Shown: positions 47,801 to 55,820 of the stretch, piece after piece
Layout: each line of letters begins with the position of its first letter
How positions within the stretch are numbered: the stretch's first letter is position 1
Assembly (NCBI GenBank): GCA_900769555.1
Contig: CAAGHA010000094.1
Span: 1 to 55,820 of the forward strand
DNA: 55,820 bases
Source of the DNA: Bacteroidales bacterium
Lineage (GTDB): Bacteria; Bacteroidota; Bacteroidia; Bacteroidales; Paludibacteraceae
Direction of reading: 5' to 3'
The notes under the pieces: model-generated
Seen by the model: the letters and a program-made list of their open reading frames with translations, nothing else
The model's database searches: none
What the model was told of the DNA's origin: nothing
Translations under genes and position numbers: made by a program

Positions 47801-50245
47801 ATCGGACAAATATAGACCTGCAACATCTACTGGAGTATCTCCCGGATTGTATAACTCAATCCAATCAGGTTTGCTTCCTGAAAGATCTTTCCATAAAGTA
47901 TTTTTAGAGCAGATTTCATTGATAACAATCTTAGGAATAGAAATCGCACACTTTTCAACCACCAAAACAACATCTGTTGTTTCATCCATTGTTACAGATA
48001 TAGTCTCAGTAGTATATTCTTTTTCACCCACTTTCCAACCCTTCACAACATAACCTTCCGGCAATTTAGCCTTTACATCCACCTTCATTCCCTTAAGGCA
48101 TTTTAAAGAGTATTGATTTTTATCAATTGCAGCATTATTCAAATAGAATCCACAAGAGGATTTATCACAAGAAAGATTCATCTTAACTAATTCATTTTTT
48201 AAACTGTATCTTTCAGCCAATTGTTCATAAATCACACCGGAACGTTTAAGCGCAAAACCTAACTCATCCTTCCCAACCTCTTCTAAATTAATTTTATGAT
48301 GTTCTTTACTAAATTCACGACAAAACTCCTTCCCTACTTCTCCTATAATAGAGTCCCACGTTGATTGAATATTTTCTTCTTGGAAAACTGTACCCAAGTG
48401 CATCATGTACTTCGTCAAAAGCATTTGTTGGAAATCCTCATTTTCCATCAAACTTCTGAACAACAATGTTGTCCACTTCTGCCTATTTGCCCAGTTAGTA
48501 TTACCCACACCCAAACACCAATTAATCATATCAGCTTCTGGATCACAAAAATTCTCGCCTCCGGACTCATACAACCCCAATCCAAAATCAGTATCAAAAG
48601 AGATCCAACGGAATTTTCCATCCGAACGATGTCTCCACAATTTGCAATTATTTCCCGGCCAGTCTGTATTTACCACAAACTGCTCAAAAATCATGTAATT
48701 AATATACTCCTCAACATCCATATAATCATTCAACTTTACAAGAAAATCTTCATCATTATAATGTTGTGAAGCGTATTGAATCATACGAGAATAAGCCATT
48801 GTATCTCCACAAGTAGCCGAATAACCGGCCTGAACAATTTCTATTACATCAATCTCATCTTCATCATATCCATAATTAGCCTCAATAAATGACTTATTTG
48901 TACGCTCTCTCAATCCCATCAATCCCATATACTCTCCATTTAAGTAGAATGAAACCGGTTGATAAGCTTGATAATCGATATTCCCCATCTGTTTTGCCAA
49001 CGATTGCATAAAACCATCACGGAACTTCACTCTATTCTCACCTTCTGCACCATTACCTCCATTTCTCAATTGTAAACTAGAATAGACATTTCCCTTCTTT
49101 GCCTCATCTGCATCAAAAAAAGGATAACCTACTTTATCTTTCCCTACTTCATAATAGTATTCATTTCCGGTCCTCTTATTGGTTGTAATCTTTAAGGATT
49201 TTAACTTCCATTGTCTGGAACATCCTCCCATAATCGAAGCCTCTGCTTCTTGTGATACAACTTGCTTACTATTTACAAAATACTCTAAATTTATAGGTCT
49301 TGCCCAATCCTGATTGTAATTGGCTTTTCCACTCACACAACTTTTTTCTCCCGTTACACCATTCGTTCCGACACAATAAATACCCAACTTATCACCAAAG
49401 AAATAGTCTTTATCACTTGTAATAGAAATTATCGGAGCATCTTTACCTTCAGCACAATCCGATTGCTTTGGATAGATAAAAGATCCTGTCATAATCGGAC
49501 TGAAAATTTTTCCATCTTTATAGGCTCTAGCTCGAACACAGACAGTAGTATCAAATACTATAGGCTTGCTATATACCTTATCATCTTTAGTAGGTTCTGA
49601 ACCATCAGTTGTATAATAAATCGTTGCTCCCGATGTAGCACAAGCTAAAGAAATACTACCCTTACTTCCGGTAGTAAAAATCCCCGGTTTCGTTCCATCA
49701 AACGTAGGAATCGCACACCGTTCTGCAATCGAATAACATTCATCATTTTTCTTTTCAGGTGAAGGTATCATATAATTTTCAGAACCCTCGTACAAACCAT
49801 ACGAAACATGAGGATACATAGCAGGGTATTCAACCATATTTATTGTATTTCCATCTTTATCTGATAGTAGAAGTCTTCCCCCATCTACATCCACCTTATA
49901 TGGAGCATGTTCGGAAACAGGAGCTTGACCCGCTTCTGGCGGAATCTCATCAAAATAAATTAACTTGTATGAATGACCTTTAATTGTAAAATCGTATGGA
50001 ACTTGCCATGACCACTTTTCGTTACCAAAATTTTCGCCGGTAATATTTTTTATAGTATAACCCTTCAAATTCACATCAACAGAATCACTGTTGTAAAATT
50101 CAACCCATCCGGTAAAATTATAACTATTATTTAAGTGTGTTGAAATATTACTCGGCATTATCTCATTAATAACAACCTCTGCACTTGCTGTTAAAGTTGC
50201 GAAAAGCAATATCACAGCTAATGAAAATTTACACTTGCCGCTCAT
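44900..50245 (-). CDS. Large secreted CotH / lamin-tail domain protein with T9SS tail
   Basis: This protein of 1,781 residues has a signal peptide (about 1-22) and a first lamin-tail domain (about 23-140; EVVINEIMPSNIS, WVEFYNSDSVDVNLKGY). A chitobiase/beta-hexosaminidase-type repeat is next (about 190-260, ATIYYTTDGSEPTKDD). The CotH domain spans about 270-620 (RNGGNG, SFYLNGEYMGLMGLRERTNK, FRWISFDTDFGLGLYESGG). Then come InlB-like and extended repeats and a second lamin-tail domain (about 770-900, PKIVINEICSKNTLW, DWIELYNPGDTPVDV). Two galactose-binding-like inserts (YTGYFRNQFD-type) flank the third lamin-tail domain (about 1290-1400, SNWVEIYNNEGKSL). The T9SS type-A sorting domain is at the end (YPNPATDYVIIDI, GIYIIEIYGSRSKHQGKLIKK). 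Role unknown; surface location is expected. Upstream small and LRR genes belong to a separate operon. Confidence 0.85.
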   Translation of the reverse strand: MSGKCKFSLAVILLFATLTASAEVVINEIMPSNISTHLNNSYNFTGWVEFYNSDSVDVNLKGYTIKNITGENFGNEKWSWQVPYDFTIKGHSYKLIYFDEIPPEAGQAPVSEHAPYKVDVDGGRLLLSDKDGNTINMVEYPAMYPHVSYGLYEGSENYMIPSPEKKNDECYSIAERCAIPTFDGTKPGIFTTGSKGSISLACATSGATIYYTTDGSEPTKDDKVYSKPIVFDTTVCVRARAYKDGKIFSPIMTGSFIYPKQSDCAEGKDAPIISITSDKDYFFGDKLGIYCVGTNGVTGEKSCVSGKANYNQDWARPINLEYFVNSKQVVSQEAEASIMGGCSRQWKLKSLKITTNKRTGNEYYYEVGKDKVGYPFFDADEAKKGNVYSSLQLRNGGNGAEGENRVKFRDGFMQSLAKQMGNIDYQAYQPVSFYLNGEYMGLMGLRERTNKSFIEANYGYDEDEIDVIEIVQAGYSATCGDTMAYSRMIQYASQHYNDEDFLVKLNDYMDVEEYINYMIFEQFVVNTDWPGNNCKLWRHRSDGKFRWISFDTDFGLGLYESGGENFCDPEADMINWCLGVGNTNWANRQKWTTLLFRSLMENEDFQQMLLTKYMMHLGTVFQEENIQSTWDSIIGEVGKEFCREFSKEHHKINLEEVGKDELGFALKRSGVIYEQLAERYSLKNELVKMNLSCDKSSCGFYLNNAAIDKNQYSLKCLKGMKVDVKAKLPEGYVVKGWKVGEKEYTTETISVTMDETTDVVLVVEKCAISIPKIVINEICSKNTLWKDLSGSKPDWIELYNPGDTPVDVAGLYLSDNQKDLLMHRIPEGYSHSVIQPKGYLLIWADDVKDCNPMHAGFKLSDTSGETITLSKKVSEDSVVVIDKVSFGKIGENNSYGRESDGSSTFGIFEACQFGLGSTATPGSANGAFDCETIIKENTLSITFESNYAGGGWMINGKEIEGSSYAALKSESITLKPIYPEICHFDHWTVSREYAKSEAVLTNSSTWTYFYEDTVPAGEWMSVEYDDSDWSTGYGRFGYSTSSDSRSYNTSLDYGDVDSLKYITGYFRNQFDLDNYARMDSLLVTLTYDDAAIVYINGAEICRYNITSDSVDYSTLANTYIDETTVKFYIPKELLTEKDNVLAVEIHQSGSTSSDMTFSLDAETSYMTNEIDVEELTFVPKNDLKFTLNLIMDVEPSLSTISFVSNQEGCGVVVNGTALPSLKDTVDCMTGDKITLSPIIPKGFMFRSWVINGKEIFDLNTEYFQLKATTVKLNVEKVVLPSIVFNEISIANKSYKIDDNEISNWVEIYNNEGKSLSVNNIYISNSHSNLLLHKLEGNLAENAYKLYWADGENKQSHLPFEIGVGDALYLTALIGGDEYLLDSVVCKDHVADGSYGRVLDADKNWTTFAICIDDITREATPGAKNGSVDCAEEVEKNKVTVTVIANVSDVTYNVNDSTVLAKSDTMQFITYKGKLVSIEPSKDRYEFSYWGESKLIGQYLDTISLFDEKTEWSIHYDSIAPMANWDTIGFDDSEWLKGHGKIGYGGDSYDTYLDYGSDSTKKYSKAYFRYEFDLENLDSVDYVGGTIMIDDGVAMYINGKEFVRVNLEKGKAYAKDAKEDEIISFAIDKADLKEGKNVIAVEIAQCSETSSDLTFAVNAKVHIRKDKYSDTIDENVPAVFTAQNDTTILLTMVKETVSAELVKYESFATNIYPNPATDYVIIDIEDENEFNYVIMDLNGRIIREGYSLGNKTQVSLDNVSAGIYIIEIYGSRSKHQGKLIKK

Positions 50246-50719
50246 ACAATAATGTTTTAGTTAAACGTAATTTTAATGATCCCTATTATGATGCTATTAA
50301 ACTACATATCTGTTAATCAAAGCTTTTATACTACTCGTTTTTTTTATTAACAAATGATTTATGGTTACTACATAATTCTTACTCAATCAGAAATTGCCTA
50401 AAATCATAATTCATAACAACTTCTTAAATAACAGAATTTCAAGTTTCTTTTACATCGTTTGCAAAACACTCACATTTTGTTACCGCAAGTTAAATAATGT
50501 TTTTTTTATATCAAAATTATTTTTCACTTTTTTGAATCCTACTCTATGGACAATCTTTAGTAACTCACTGAAAAACAAGTGATTAAATATACAAAAAAAG
50601 ATAACAGCACAACTTCCGTATCTAAACTAACTAATAATCAGTAAATTACAACTACTATCACCGATAAATTATGAAAAAACACAGATAGATACCTATTTTT
50701 TAAAGACAATAATATATAA

Positions 50720-50832
50720 GGTGTTCTATAAATTCATTTGTGGAATTTTTGAATTTATTTCGAGTAATTTGCAGGTCGAAAGAAGGAAGCTGTGCCGGCA
50801 CGTGACCAACAGGCAAACAACAAGTTGCCGAA
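50720..50832 (-). repeat. Dispersed intergenic repeat, long form 2 (copy D)
   Basis: Reverse complement of copy C (22859-22972), with a perfect 27-base match at 50741-50767. The 769-base gap 50246-51014 contains this element, the short copy at 50881-50912, and otherwise AT-rich sequence with no convincing gene. A small plus-strand open frame there is judged spurious. Confidence 0.8.
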
Positions 50833-50880
50833 CTCTCATCACTCCTTATATAAACAGAAACAATCTAATTCAACGCTCTA

Positions 50881-50912
50881 CAAAAATCTCGACCTGATTT
50901 ATAGAACAAACC
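50881..50912 (-). repeat. Short dispersed repeat copy
   Basis: On the minus strand GTTCTATAAATCAGGTCGAG, matching the short repeats at 22669 and 52718; located 49 bases from copy D. Confidence 0.6.
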
Positions 50913-51014
50913 TTTATTTAGTCTCAAATTTTGGTTTTGATGCAAAAAAAATTGGAGACACACCCTACTCTTCAAGCTATTCCCCTCTTAGCATGATGCA
51001 TCCCCTATATTTTA

Positions 51015-52022
51015 TTAACGACGCCTTCCTTCCGGAAAATTAATTTGATCCACCCACGCAATATCCTCTAATACATTTTCTTTGTCGAGAAACAACGGAC
51101 TATCATGACCTGCTTTTTTTATAATACGCAAAGTTGCTCGAGAAGTGTTGCATCTTCTGTTAATCTCTCGATACATTGAAATGGATTGCTTACAAGGGAA
51201 TACAACATCATCGGCTCCATGTACCAAAAGTGTTGGAGGGAATGACTCTGTTACCATATAGATAGGACTTGCATTTTTCAGTATGGCTAACCACTCTTCA
51301 TAACGAGGAGGAGACATCTTTCCATCCACTAGTGCCAATGAATCTCTTATCAACAATTCAGGAATATCAAATCCTATCACCTCATTTGCCGCATCACTCC
51401 CTTCAGGGAAATCTGTCAAATCACTTAACCCCGACCATACGACAACTCCTTGCACTGCAGACGACACTCGTTCATTTCCCATACTTAAATCCTCATATTG
51501 TGGTTTATCATTGGTTGCACCTAACATAAGGGCTAAATGTCCTCCGGTGGATATGCCCCACACTACAATACGCTCTGCGTCCAAATCATACAAAATCGAA
51601 TTCTCCCTTAAATAACGAATTGCAGCTTTAGCATCATGTAATTGAGCCGGCCATGTAGCTTTCTCCGAACTTCGGTAATCAATGCTTGCAACAGCATATC
51701 CATCTTCAACCATTTGACGAATAATCGGTTCCAAACTTTTATTCCGCTTATCTCCGTCAAACCAATTACTGCCATGAATCAATACTATAACTTTATAGGG
51801 CTTTGCTTCATCCGGATAGTAAATATCCATTATTTGAGACGGATCACCAATACTAGAATAAGGAATATCAACTTCAACAGAATCAAACGAACTGACATCA
51901 ATCCACTCTTGCGATGGAGCAACATCAAACTCTCTCTCTTTATCTACATCACGTCCTTGCGTATAGAGAAATATACCAACTCCCAATAGTAGTAGTATAA
52001 AACTTAAATGTTGTTTTTTCAT
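51015..52022 (-). CDS. Secreted or lipid-anchored alpha/beta hydrolase (esterase)
   Basis: A 335-residue protein with an N-terminal hydrophobic signal or anchor (LSFILLLLGVGIFLYTQ). It has the alpha/beta hydrolase fold of the BD-FAE/esterase type: DIYYP, VIVLIHGSNWFDGDKR (HGS in place of the usual HGG oxyanion loop), SIDYRSSEKATWPAQLHDAK, nucleophile Ser in WGISTGGHLA, acid Asp in LVHGADDVVFP and catalytic His in KKAGHDSPLF. It probably cleaves esters, perhaps acetyl or feruloyl groups on polysaccharides; the substrate is inferred only from family. It stands alone between the big T9SS protein and the small peptide gene. Confidence 0.87.
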   Translation of the reverse strand: MKKQHLSFILLLLGVGIFLYTQGRDVDKEREFDVAPSQEWIDVSSFDSVEVDIPYSSIGDPSQIMDIYYPDEAKPYKVIVLIHGSNWFDGDKRNKSLEPIIRQMVEDGYAVASIDYRSSEKATWPAQLHDAKAAIRYLRENSILYDLDAERIVVWGISTGGHLALMLGATNDKPQYEDLSMGNERVSSAVQGVVVWSGLSDLTDFPEGSDAANEVIGFDIPELLIRDSLALVDGKMSPPRYEEWLAILKNASPIYMVTESFPPTLLVHGADDVVFPCKQSISMYREINRRCNTSRATLRIIKKAGHDSPLFLDKENVLEDIAWVDQINFPEGRRR

Positions 52023-52342
52023 AGTTATAAATTTTAGTTTGTAATCAATACGATAGAAGAAAAGCTTTTGTTTAATTTATTACCAATTTTATTGTTTATT
52101 AGTGCTATTTAGAAGTTCTATTTATGAATTATTGTTCATTTATCTCCCTGAAAGTGCAAGTTGATTAAGCTCTCCTAAAAGTATAGACTAAAATCATATC
52201 TAAAAATAATCATACCCATCAAACAAAAAGCAATTCTTTTTCGTTGAATCTTCCAAGAAATATAAAATTAAGAGATGTTCAGATTATATTTCACATATAC
52301 AATTTTTTAACTGCATCTAAAAAGCACTAAAAACATACAACT

Positions 52343-52585
52343 ATGAAGAAATTTTATTTTTCAATAGCGATGACTCTATTTTCAATGTTTGCAATTGCAA
52401 CAATCAATTTGGAGAACAAAATAACAGAAGAGCAAAAAACAGAGCAAAAAACACCTCAAGAAAAGAAAGAAAAAAAGAAGAAACCCAAACGAAGAAAAAA
52501 AATGCTTGCATACAACATTGATAAAAAGAAAGAGGAATCAAGTAACATTATACCTAATTCCCCTATCCAAAGGCAACCTCTATAA
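52343..52585 (+). CDS. Small Lys/Glu-rich secreted protein
   Basis: An 80-residue frame: signal peptide MKKFYFSIAMTLFSMFAIAT, then a highly charged stretch (about 30-60) rich in Lys, Glu and Gln, and a polar end. The signal peptide followed by a low-complexity charged tail makes it a plausible real gene, but there is no family match and no clear promoter or ribosome site. It lies in a 750-base space between the esterase and the PhoH gene. The neighbouring gap 52023-52342 shows nothing recognisable. Confidence 0.45.
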   Translation: MKKFYFSIAMTLFSMFAIATINLENKITEEQKTEQKTPQEKKEKKKKPKRRKKMLAYNIDKKKEESSNIIPNSPIQRQPL

Positions 52586-52717
52586 ATTACGACCTTTTTG
52601 CTGTTAATCCTAATTTCGGATGCTTTTGAATTCACTTTCCCCTTTTGCAGAGATTTAATCAGTCACGACACCTCAATCGCTCTGTCTTAAAAATGAACAA
52701 CCAAAGCAAAATACCCA

Positions 52718-52754
52718 TCAAAAACATCTCGACCCAATTTATAGAAGTTGCCTT
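52718..52754 (-). repeat. Short dispersed repeat copy
   Basis: Reads AAGGCAACTTCTATAAAT on the minus strand, identical over 18 bases to 22668-22685, followed by GGTCGAG. It ends 17 bases before the stop of the PhoH gene. Confidence 0.65.
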
Positions 52755-52770
52755 AACTACTTGTTTCAAA

Positions 52771-54099
52771 TTATAATAACTGACTTGCCAATTCTGAAAG
52801 TTTACTTCTTTCACCCTTTATCAGGTTAACATGCGCAAACAATTCTTGTCCTTTCATCTTATCAATCATATATACCAAACCATTGGACTGCATATCAAGA
52901 TAAGGAGTATCAATTTGTTGCACATCACCGGTAAATACAATTTTACAACCTTCACCTGCACGTGTTATAATTGTTTTTACTTCATGAGGAGTTAAGTTTT
53001 GAGCCTCATCTACAATTAAATAAGTATCGCTCAAACTTCGACCTCTAATGAAAGCCAAAGCTTCGATCACCAATTGTTCATTTTTTTGCATATCATCCAA
53101 CAATCGCAATTCTCTACTATTTGGACTAAATTGATGCTTAATGACATTCAAATTATCAAACAATGGTTGCATATAAGGAGCCACCTTTTGCTTCTCATCA
53201 CCAGGAAGGAATCCCAAGTCTTTATTAGACATTGCAACAATCGGACGGGCCAATAAGATTTGTTTATACCTTTCATGTTGATGCAATGCCGCAGCCAAAG
53301 CCAACAAAGTCTTACCGGTTCCGGCACGACCTGTCACCGCAACCAATTTCACATCTTCATTCAACAAAGCATCAATTGCGAAAGCTTGCTCTGCATTACG
53401 CCCCTCAATTCCAAATGCTTTTTCCTTTTTTACCTTCATAATCATCTGTGTAGCAGCATTGTACTTAGCCATCACAGACGAACGGTCACTTTTAAGAATA
53501 AAACAATCATTAGGATCCAATGGAACATTCAAATTAAACTCTTTCAAAGGAATTCCCGACGGAGACGAATACAATTGATCAATTAAAGTCGCATCGATAT
53601 CTGAATAAGTCGCTTGTTCTTTATCAAAAATATCTACGTTGGTAACTTTATCTGTTATATAATCCTCAGCCTCCATTCCCAACGACTTAGCCTTCATACG
53701 AAGATTAACATCTTTTGAAACCAAAATAGACTTTTGTTTCTTTTTCTTTTCAGAAAGAAAATGTACAACGGCCAATATTCGATGATCCGGTGTTTTCTCT
53801 GAAAAAGATTTAGCAATAATTTCCGGATACTCCTGATTGGTAACCACAAATAACTTACCTAAACCAATACCCAACTCAACACCATCTTTAAACAATTCGT
53901 CGCTATTACTCAACGAATCTAATTCACGCACAAATTCACGGGCATTGTAGTTAATCTGTTCATTCCCTTTCTTAAACTTGTCCAACTCTTCCAATACAAC
54001 AATCGGCAAATAGATGTCATTCTCTTGGAAATTATAGATACATTTGTAATCATGAAGAATTACATTCGTATCCAATACAAAATTTTTCTTCGCGCCCAT
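52771..54099 (-). CDS. PIN domain-PhoH ATPase fusion
   Basis: This protein of 442 residues starts at the ATG at 54099 (MGAKKNFVLDTNVILHDYK). The N-terminal PIN domain (about 1-150; LDTNVILHD, conserved acidic residues) is a probable RNase. The C-terminal PhoH ATPase domain (about 220-440) shows GRAGTGKTLLALAAALHQ, RPIVAMSNKDLGFLPGD and LIVDEAQNLTPHEVKTI. Such PhoH2 proteins are RNA helicase-nucleases in relatives. This is a second PhoH family member, distinct from the smaller PhoH at 23084. The frame extends three codons upstream to a TTG. Confidence 0.92.
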   Translation of the reverse strand: MGAKKNFVLDTNVILHDYKCIYNFQENDIYLPIVVLEELDKFKKGNEQINYNAREFVRELDSLSNSDELFKDGVELGIGLGKLFVVTNQEYPEIIAKSFSEKTPDHRILAVVHFLSEKKKKQKSILVSKDVNLRMKAKSLGMEAEDYITDKVTNVDIFDKEQATYSDIDATLIDQLYSSPSGIPLKEFNLNVPLDPNDCFILKSDRSSVMAKYNAATQMIMKVKKEKAFGIEGRNAEQAFAIDALLNEDVKLVAVTGRAGTGKTLLALAAALHQHERYKQILLARPIVAMSNKDLGFLPGDEKQKVAPYMQPLFDNLNVIKHQFSPNSRELRLLDDMQKNEQLVIEALAFIRGRSLSDTYLIVDEAQNLTPHEVKTIITRAGEGCKIVFTGDVQQIDTPYLDMQSNGLVYMIDKMKGQELFAHVNLIKGERSKLSELASQLL

Positions 54100-54172
54100 A
54101 ATCTTCAATTTTTAGTGTTTCTATTAGATTTAAAGTCGAAGCATCCTTGACAACCAAGTAACTTCAAACAAT

Positions 54173-54197
54173 TTCTATAAAATAAAAATTTATAGAA
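54173..54197. repeat. Small perfect hairpin TTCTATAAA/TTTATAGAA
   Basis: Two 9-bp arms with a 7-base loop between the divergent PhoH2 and folC genes. The arm sequence is the TTCTATAAA part of the dispersed repeats. Confidence 0.5.
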
Positions 54198-54309
54198 TAG
54201 TATTCAAAAAGCAGAAAGAAAAGTCATCTTATACTCTTTGCTGATTGTAAAGTTATGATATTGATTTTGAAAAAGAAAGTTTTTTAGTTAATTTTTTTAG
54301 AAGATTCAT

Positions 54310-54317
54310 TAAATTTG
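54310..54317 (+). promoter_or_regulatory. Promoter -7 box of folC
   Basis: TAAATTTG. GGAG at 54335-54338 lies just before the ATG at 54342, a rare clear Shine-Dalgarno-like site in this window. Confidence 0.55.
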
Positions 54318-54341
54318 TTGTTATAAAAATTTTATGGAGTT

Positions 54342-55622
54342 ATGACATACGAAGAAACTTTACAATTTATCTACAATCGCTTACCTTTATTTCAGGTAGT
54401 GGGATCGTCTGCTTACAAAGTTGGTTTAGAAAGTATGGAAAAGTTTGATGAACGATTGGGACATCCTCATCAAGCATTCAAAACAATTCATATTGGAGGT
54501 ACTAATGGGAAAGGGTCTGTATCCCATACAATTGCGTCTGTATTACAATCTGCAGGTTACAAAGTCGGACTATTCACCTCCCCTCACCTTAAAGATTTTC
54601 GTGAGCGCATCAGAGTTAATGGGAAGGTAGTTTCTGAAGATTTTGTTATCGAATTTGTAGAAAAACATAAATTATTTTTCGATGAAGTATATCCTTCATT
54701 TTTCGAAGTATGTGTTGCGATGGCATTTGATTACTTCCGAGCAGAAAAAGTTGATATAGCTGTAATAGAAGTGGGATTAGGAGGCCGATTGGATAGTACC
54801 AACATCATAAAACCCATTCTAAGCTTGGTTACTAACGTAAGTTATGATCACCAAGATATTTTAGGATACACCATCCCTGAAATTACAAAAGAGAAAGCCG
54901 GTATTATGAAAGCGGGCGTTCCGTTTATTATTGGGGATGATTCAACTGAAGTTTGCGCAATAATGCAGGGAAAAGCCCAATCTGTACCGACAACTCTATT
55001 TCAAGCAAGATTCTTACCGATAGAATTTGTCAAGGTAGAGAAAGATGAAGATCAAATTGAGCGCCAACACTTTAAAATCGGAGAGAAAATCATTCGAACT
55101 CCGCTTTTAGGGGATTATCAACAGCAAAATATGCGCACAGCATGGAGCGCAATTTCTTTGTTACAACTATTAGGACTATCAATTTCATCAGAGGCTATTG
55201 AACACGGATTTGCGAATGTTATTGAACAAACTCAATTACTAGGTCGTTGGCAAACTATATCCTATTTTCCTAGAATAATTTGCGATACAGGTCATAATAT
55301 TGCCGGAATCTCCTATGTTACAAAACAATTAGCACGAATGAAATATAATCAACTTCGCATTGTCTTTGGAATGGTTGGCGATAAAGATGTCTCTTCTGTC
55401 CTCTCTTTATTACCGAAAGATGCTATATATTACTTCACTAAGGCGCAAGGGAAGCGTGCTATGTCAGAAAAAAAATTATCCGAACTTGCTGCGCAATACG
55501 ATTTACACGGAAATTGTTATGAATCTGTAAATCAAGCTTATAATGCAGCAAAAAACGAAGCATCCCAAGATGATTTAATTTATATTGGCGGAAGTACATA
55601 CGTTGTCGCTGAAATTATTTAG
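54342..55622 (+). CDS. folC: Bifunctional folylpolyglutamate synthase / dihydrofolate synthase
   Basis: A 426-residue cytoplasmic ligase of the Mur ligase fold that adds glutamate to dihydropteroate and to folates. It shows GTNGKGSVSHTIASVLQSAG as the P-loop, FTSPHLKDFRERIRVNGK, VIEVGLGGRLDSTN, the NVSYDHQDILG and ITKEKAGIMK blocks, and ICDTGHNIAG. Length is normal. The Shine-Dalgarno-like GGAG and the family length support the chosen start. The tandem tRNA-Val genes follow on the same strand. Confidence 0.94.
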   Translation: MTYEETLQFIYNRLPLFQVVGSSAYKVGLESMEKFDERLGHPHQAFKTIHIGGTNGKGSVSHTIASVLQSAGYKVGLFTSPHLKDFRERIRVNGKVVSEDFVIEFVEKHKLFFDEVYPSFFEVCVAMAFDYFRAEKVDIAVIEVGLGGRLDSTNIIKPILSLVTNVSYDHQDILGYTIPEITKEKAGIMKAGVPFIIGDDSTEVCAIMQGKAQSVPTTLFQARFLPIEFVKVEKDEDQIERQHFKIGEKIIRTPLLGDYQQQNMRTAWSAISLLQLLGLSISSEAIEHGFANVIEQTQLLGRWQTISYFPRIICDTGHNIAGISYVTKQLARMKYNQLRIVFGMVGDKDVSSVLSLLPKDAIYYFTKAQGKRAMSEKKLSELAAQYDLHGNCYESVNQAYNAAKNEASQDDLIYIGGSTYVVAEII

Positions 55623-55642
55623 AAAAAAGTTTAAAAAAAATT

Positions 55643-55671
55643 TTGTAATAAATAAAAAAGTATTACCTTTG
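55643..55671 (+). promoter_or_regulatory. Promoter of the tRNA-Val genes
   Basis: TTG (55643-55645), an 18-base spacer and TACCTTTG (55664-55671), 21 bases before the tRNA. Confidence 0.7.
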
Positions 55672-55692
55672 CATTGCTTTAGGGAAATAAAT

Positions 55693-55770
55693 GGTCTTAT
55701 AGCTCAGCTGGTTCAGAGCACCTGCCTTACAAGCAGGGGGTCATAGGTTCGAATCCTATTGGGACCACCA
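55693..55770 (+). tRNA. tRNA-Val(TAC)
   Basis: Acceptor GGTCTTA/TGGGACC with wobbles, anticodon arm CCTGC-CTTACAA-GCAGG, T loop TTCGAAT, discriminator A followed by an encoded CCA, unlike the other tRNAs here. Confidence 0.95.
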
Positions 55771-55787
55771 GAAAAAAACTTAAAGCC

Positions 55788-55820
55788 GGTCTTATAGCTC
55801 AGCTGGTTCAGAGCACCTGC
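55788..55820 (+). tRNA. tRNA-Val, second tandem copy (cut by window edge)
   Basis: The first 33 bases repeat the start of the preceding tRNA-Val exactly, 17 bases after its CCA. The anticodon lies off the window. Confidence 0.85.

Noticed and set aside
50792..51043. Plus-strand open frame of 83 codons
   Set aside because: Starts inside repeat copy D, overlaps the end of the esterase gene on the other strand and has no family features or promoter.

Overview
This window looks like chromosomal DNA from a Bacteroidales bacterium (phylum Bacteroidota) with low GC content, about one third by eye. The evidence is the lineage-typical gene content: a hybrid two-component regulator, type IX secretion system (T9SS) cargo and PorQ, DUF4491 and DUF4295 proteins, a ResB-CcsA fusion, and the rpmB-rpmG-DUF4295 order. 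In addition, TAnnTTTG promoter -7 boxes, some with a TTG about 18-19 bases upstream, sit in front of many genes. I see no rRNA, integrase, transposase, phage or CRISPR array. Genus cannot be fixed by eye.

Layout. 1-3,330: tail of a tRNA (probably Asn), a DUF4491 protein, a cytochrome c assembly protein and a probable structured small RNA that ends in a bidirectional terminator. 3,334-8,750 (minus strand): a secreted pair (small tailed protein plus CotH-like protein), the ribosomal operon rpmB-rpmG-DUF4295 with a hairpin leader, a PncC/CinA amidase and an outer-membrane barrel. 8,860-18,260: tRNA-Arg, tRNA-Met, an orphan hybrid sensor/regulator of 1,345 residues, a polyprenyl sugar-phosphate transferase with tsaC, and a first uvrA. 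18,370-23,050: a secreted glycoside hydrolase behind a structured leader ending in a terminator-like hairpin, then an EcoRV-type restriction-modification pair flanked by intergenic repeats. 23,084-26,192: phoH, purC, recF. 26,206-29,808: DUF4112, a NifX/NifB-like protein and a T9SS type-B surface protein.

30,153-34,719 is a three-gene alpha-glucan (glycogen-like) operon: GH133 debranching enzyme, GT4 synthase, GH57 amylase. 35,173-39,440 is a minus-strand run of porQ, cmk, ispH, pfkA and a GH73 glucosaminidase. 39,862-42,732 is a second uvrA. 42,897-50,245 is a block of secreted proteins: a 1,781-residue CotH/lamin-tail protein with a T9SS tail, then a small tailed protein and a BspA-like leucine-rich-repeat protein. 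After that come an esterase, a small Lys-rich secreted peptide, a PIN-PhoH ATPase, folC and two tandem tRNA-Val genes.

The most unusual features are: (a) two separate small-tailed-protein plus large-tail-less-protein pairs that share an N-terminal domain; (b) a candidate structured ncRNA at about 3,149-3,325; (c) an attenuator-like leader before the glycoside hydrolase; and (d) a family of dispersed intergenic repeats seen at ten or more places on both strands, including both sides of the restriction-modification cassette. Many coding starts were shifted to an internal ATG because the longer open frame begins with TTG or GTG inside or upstream of a recognisable promoter element.
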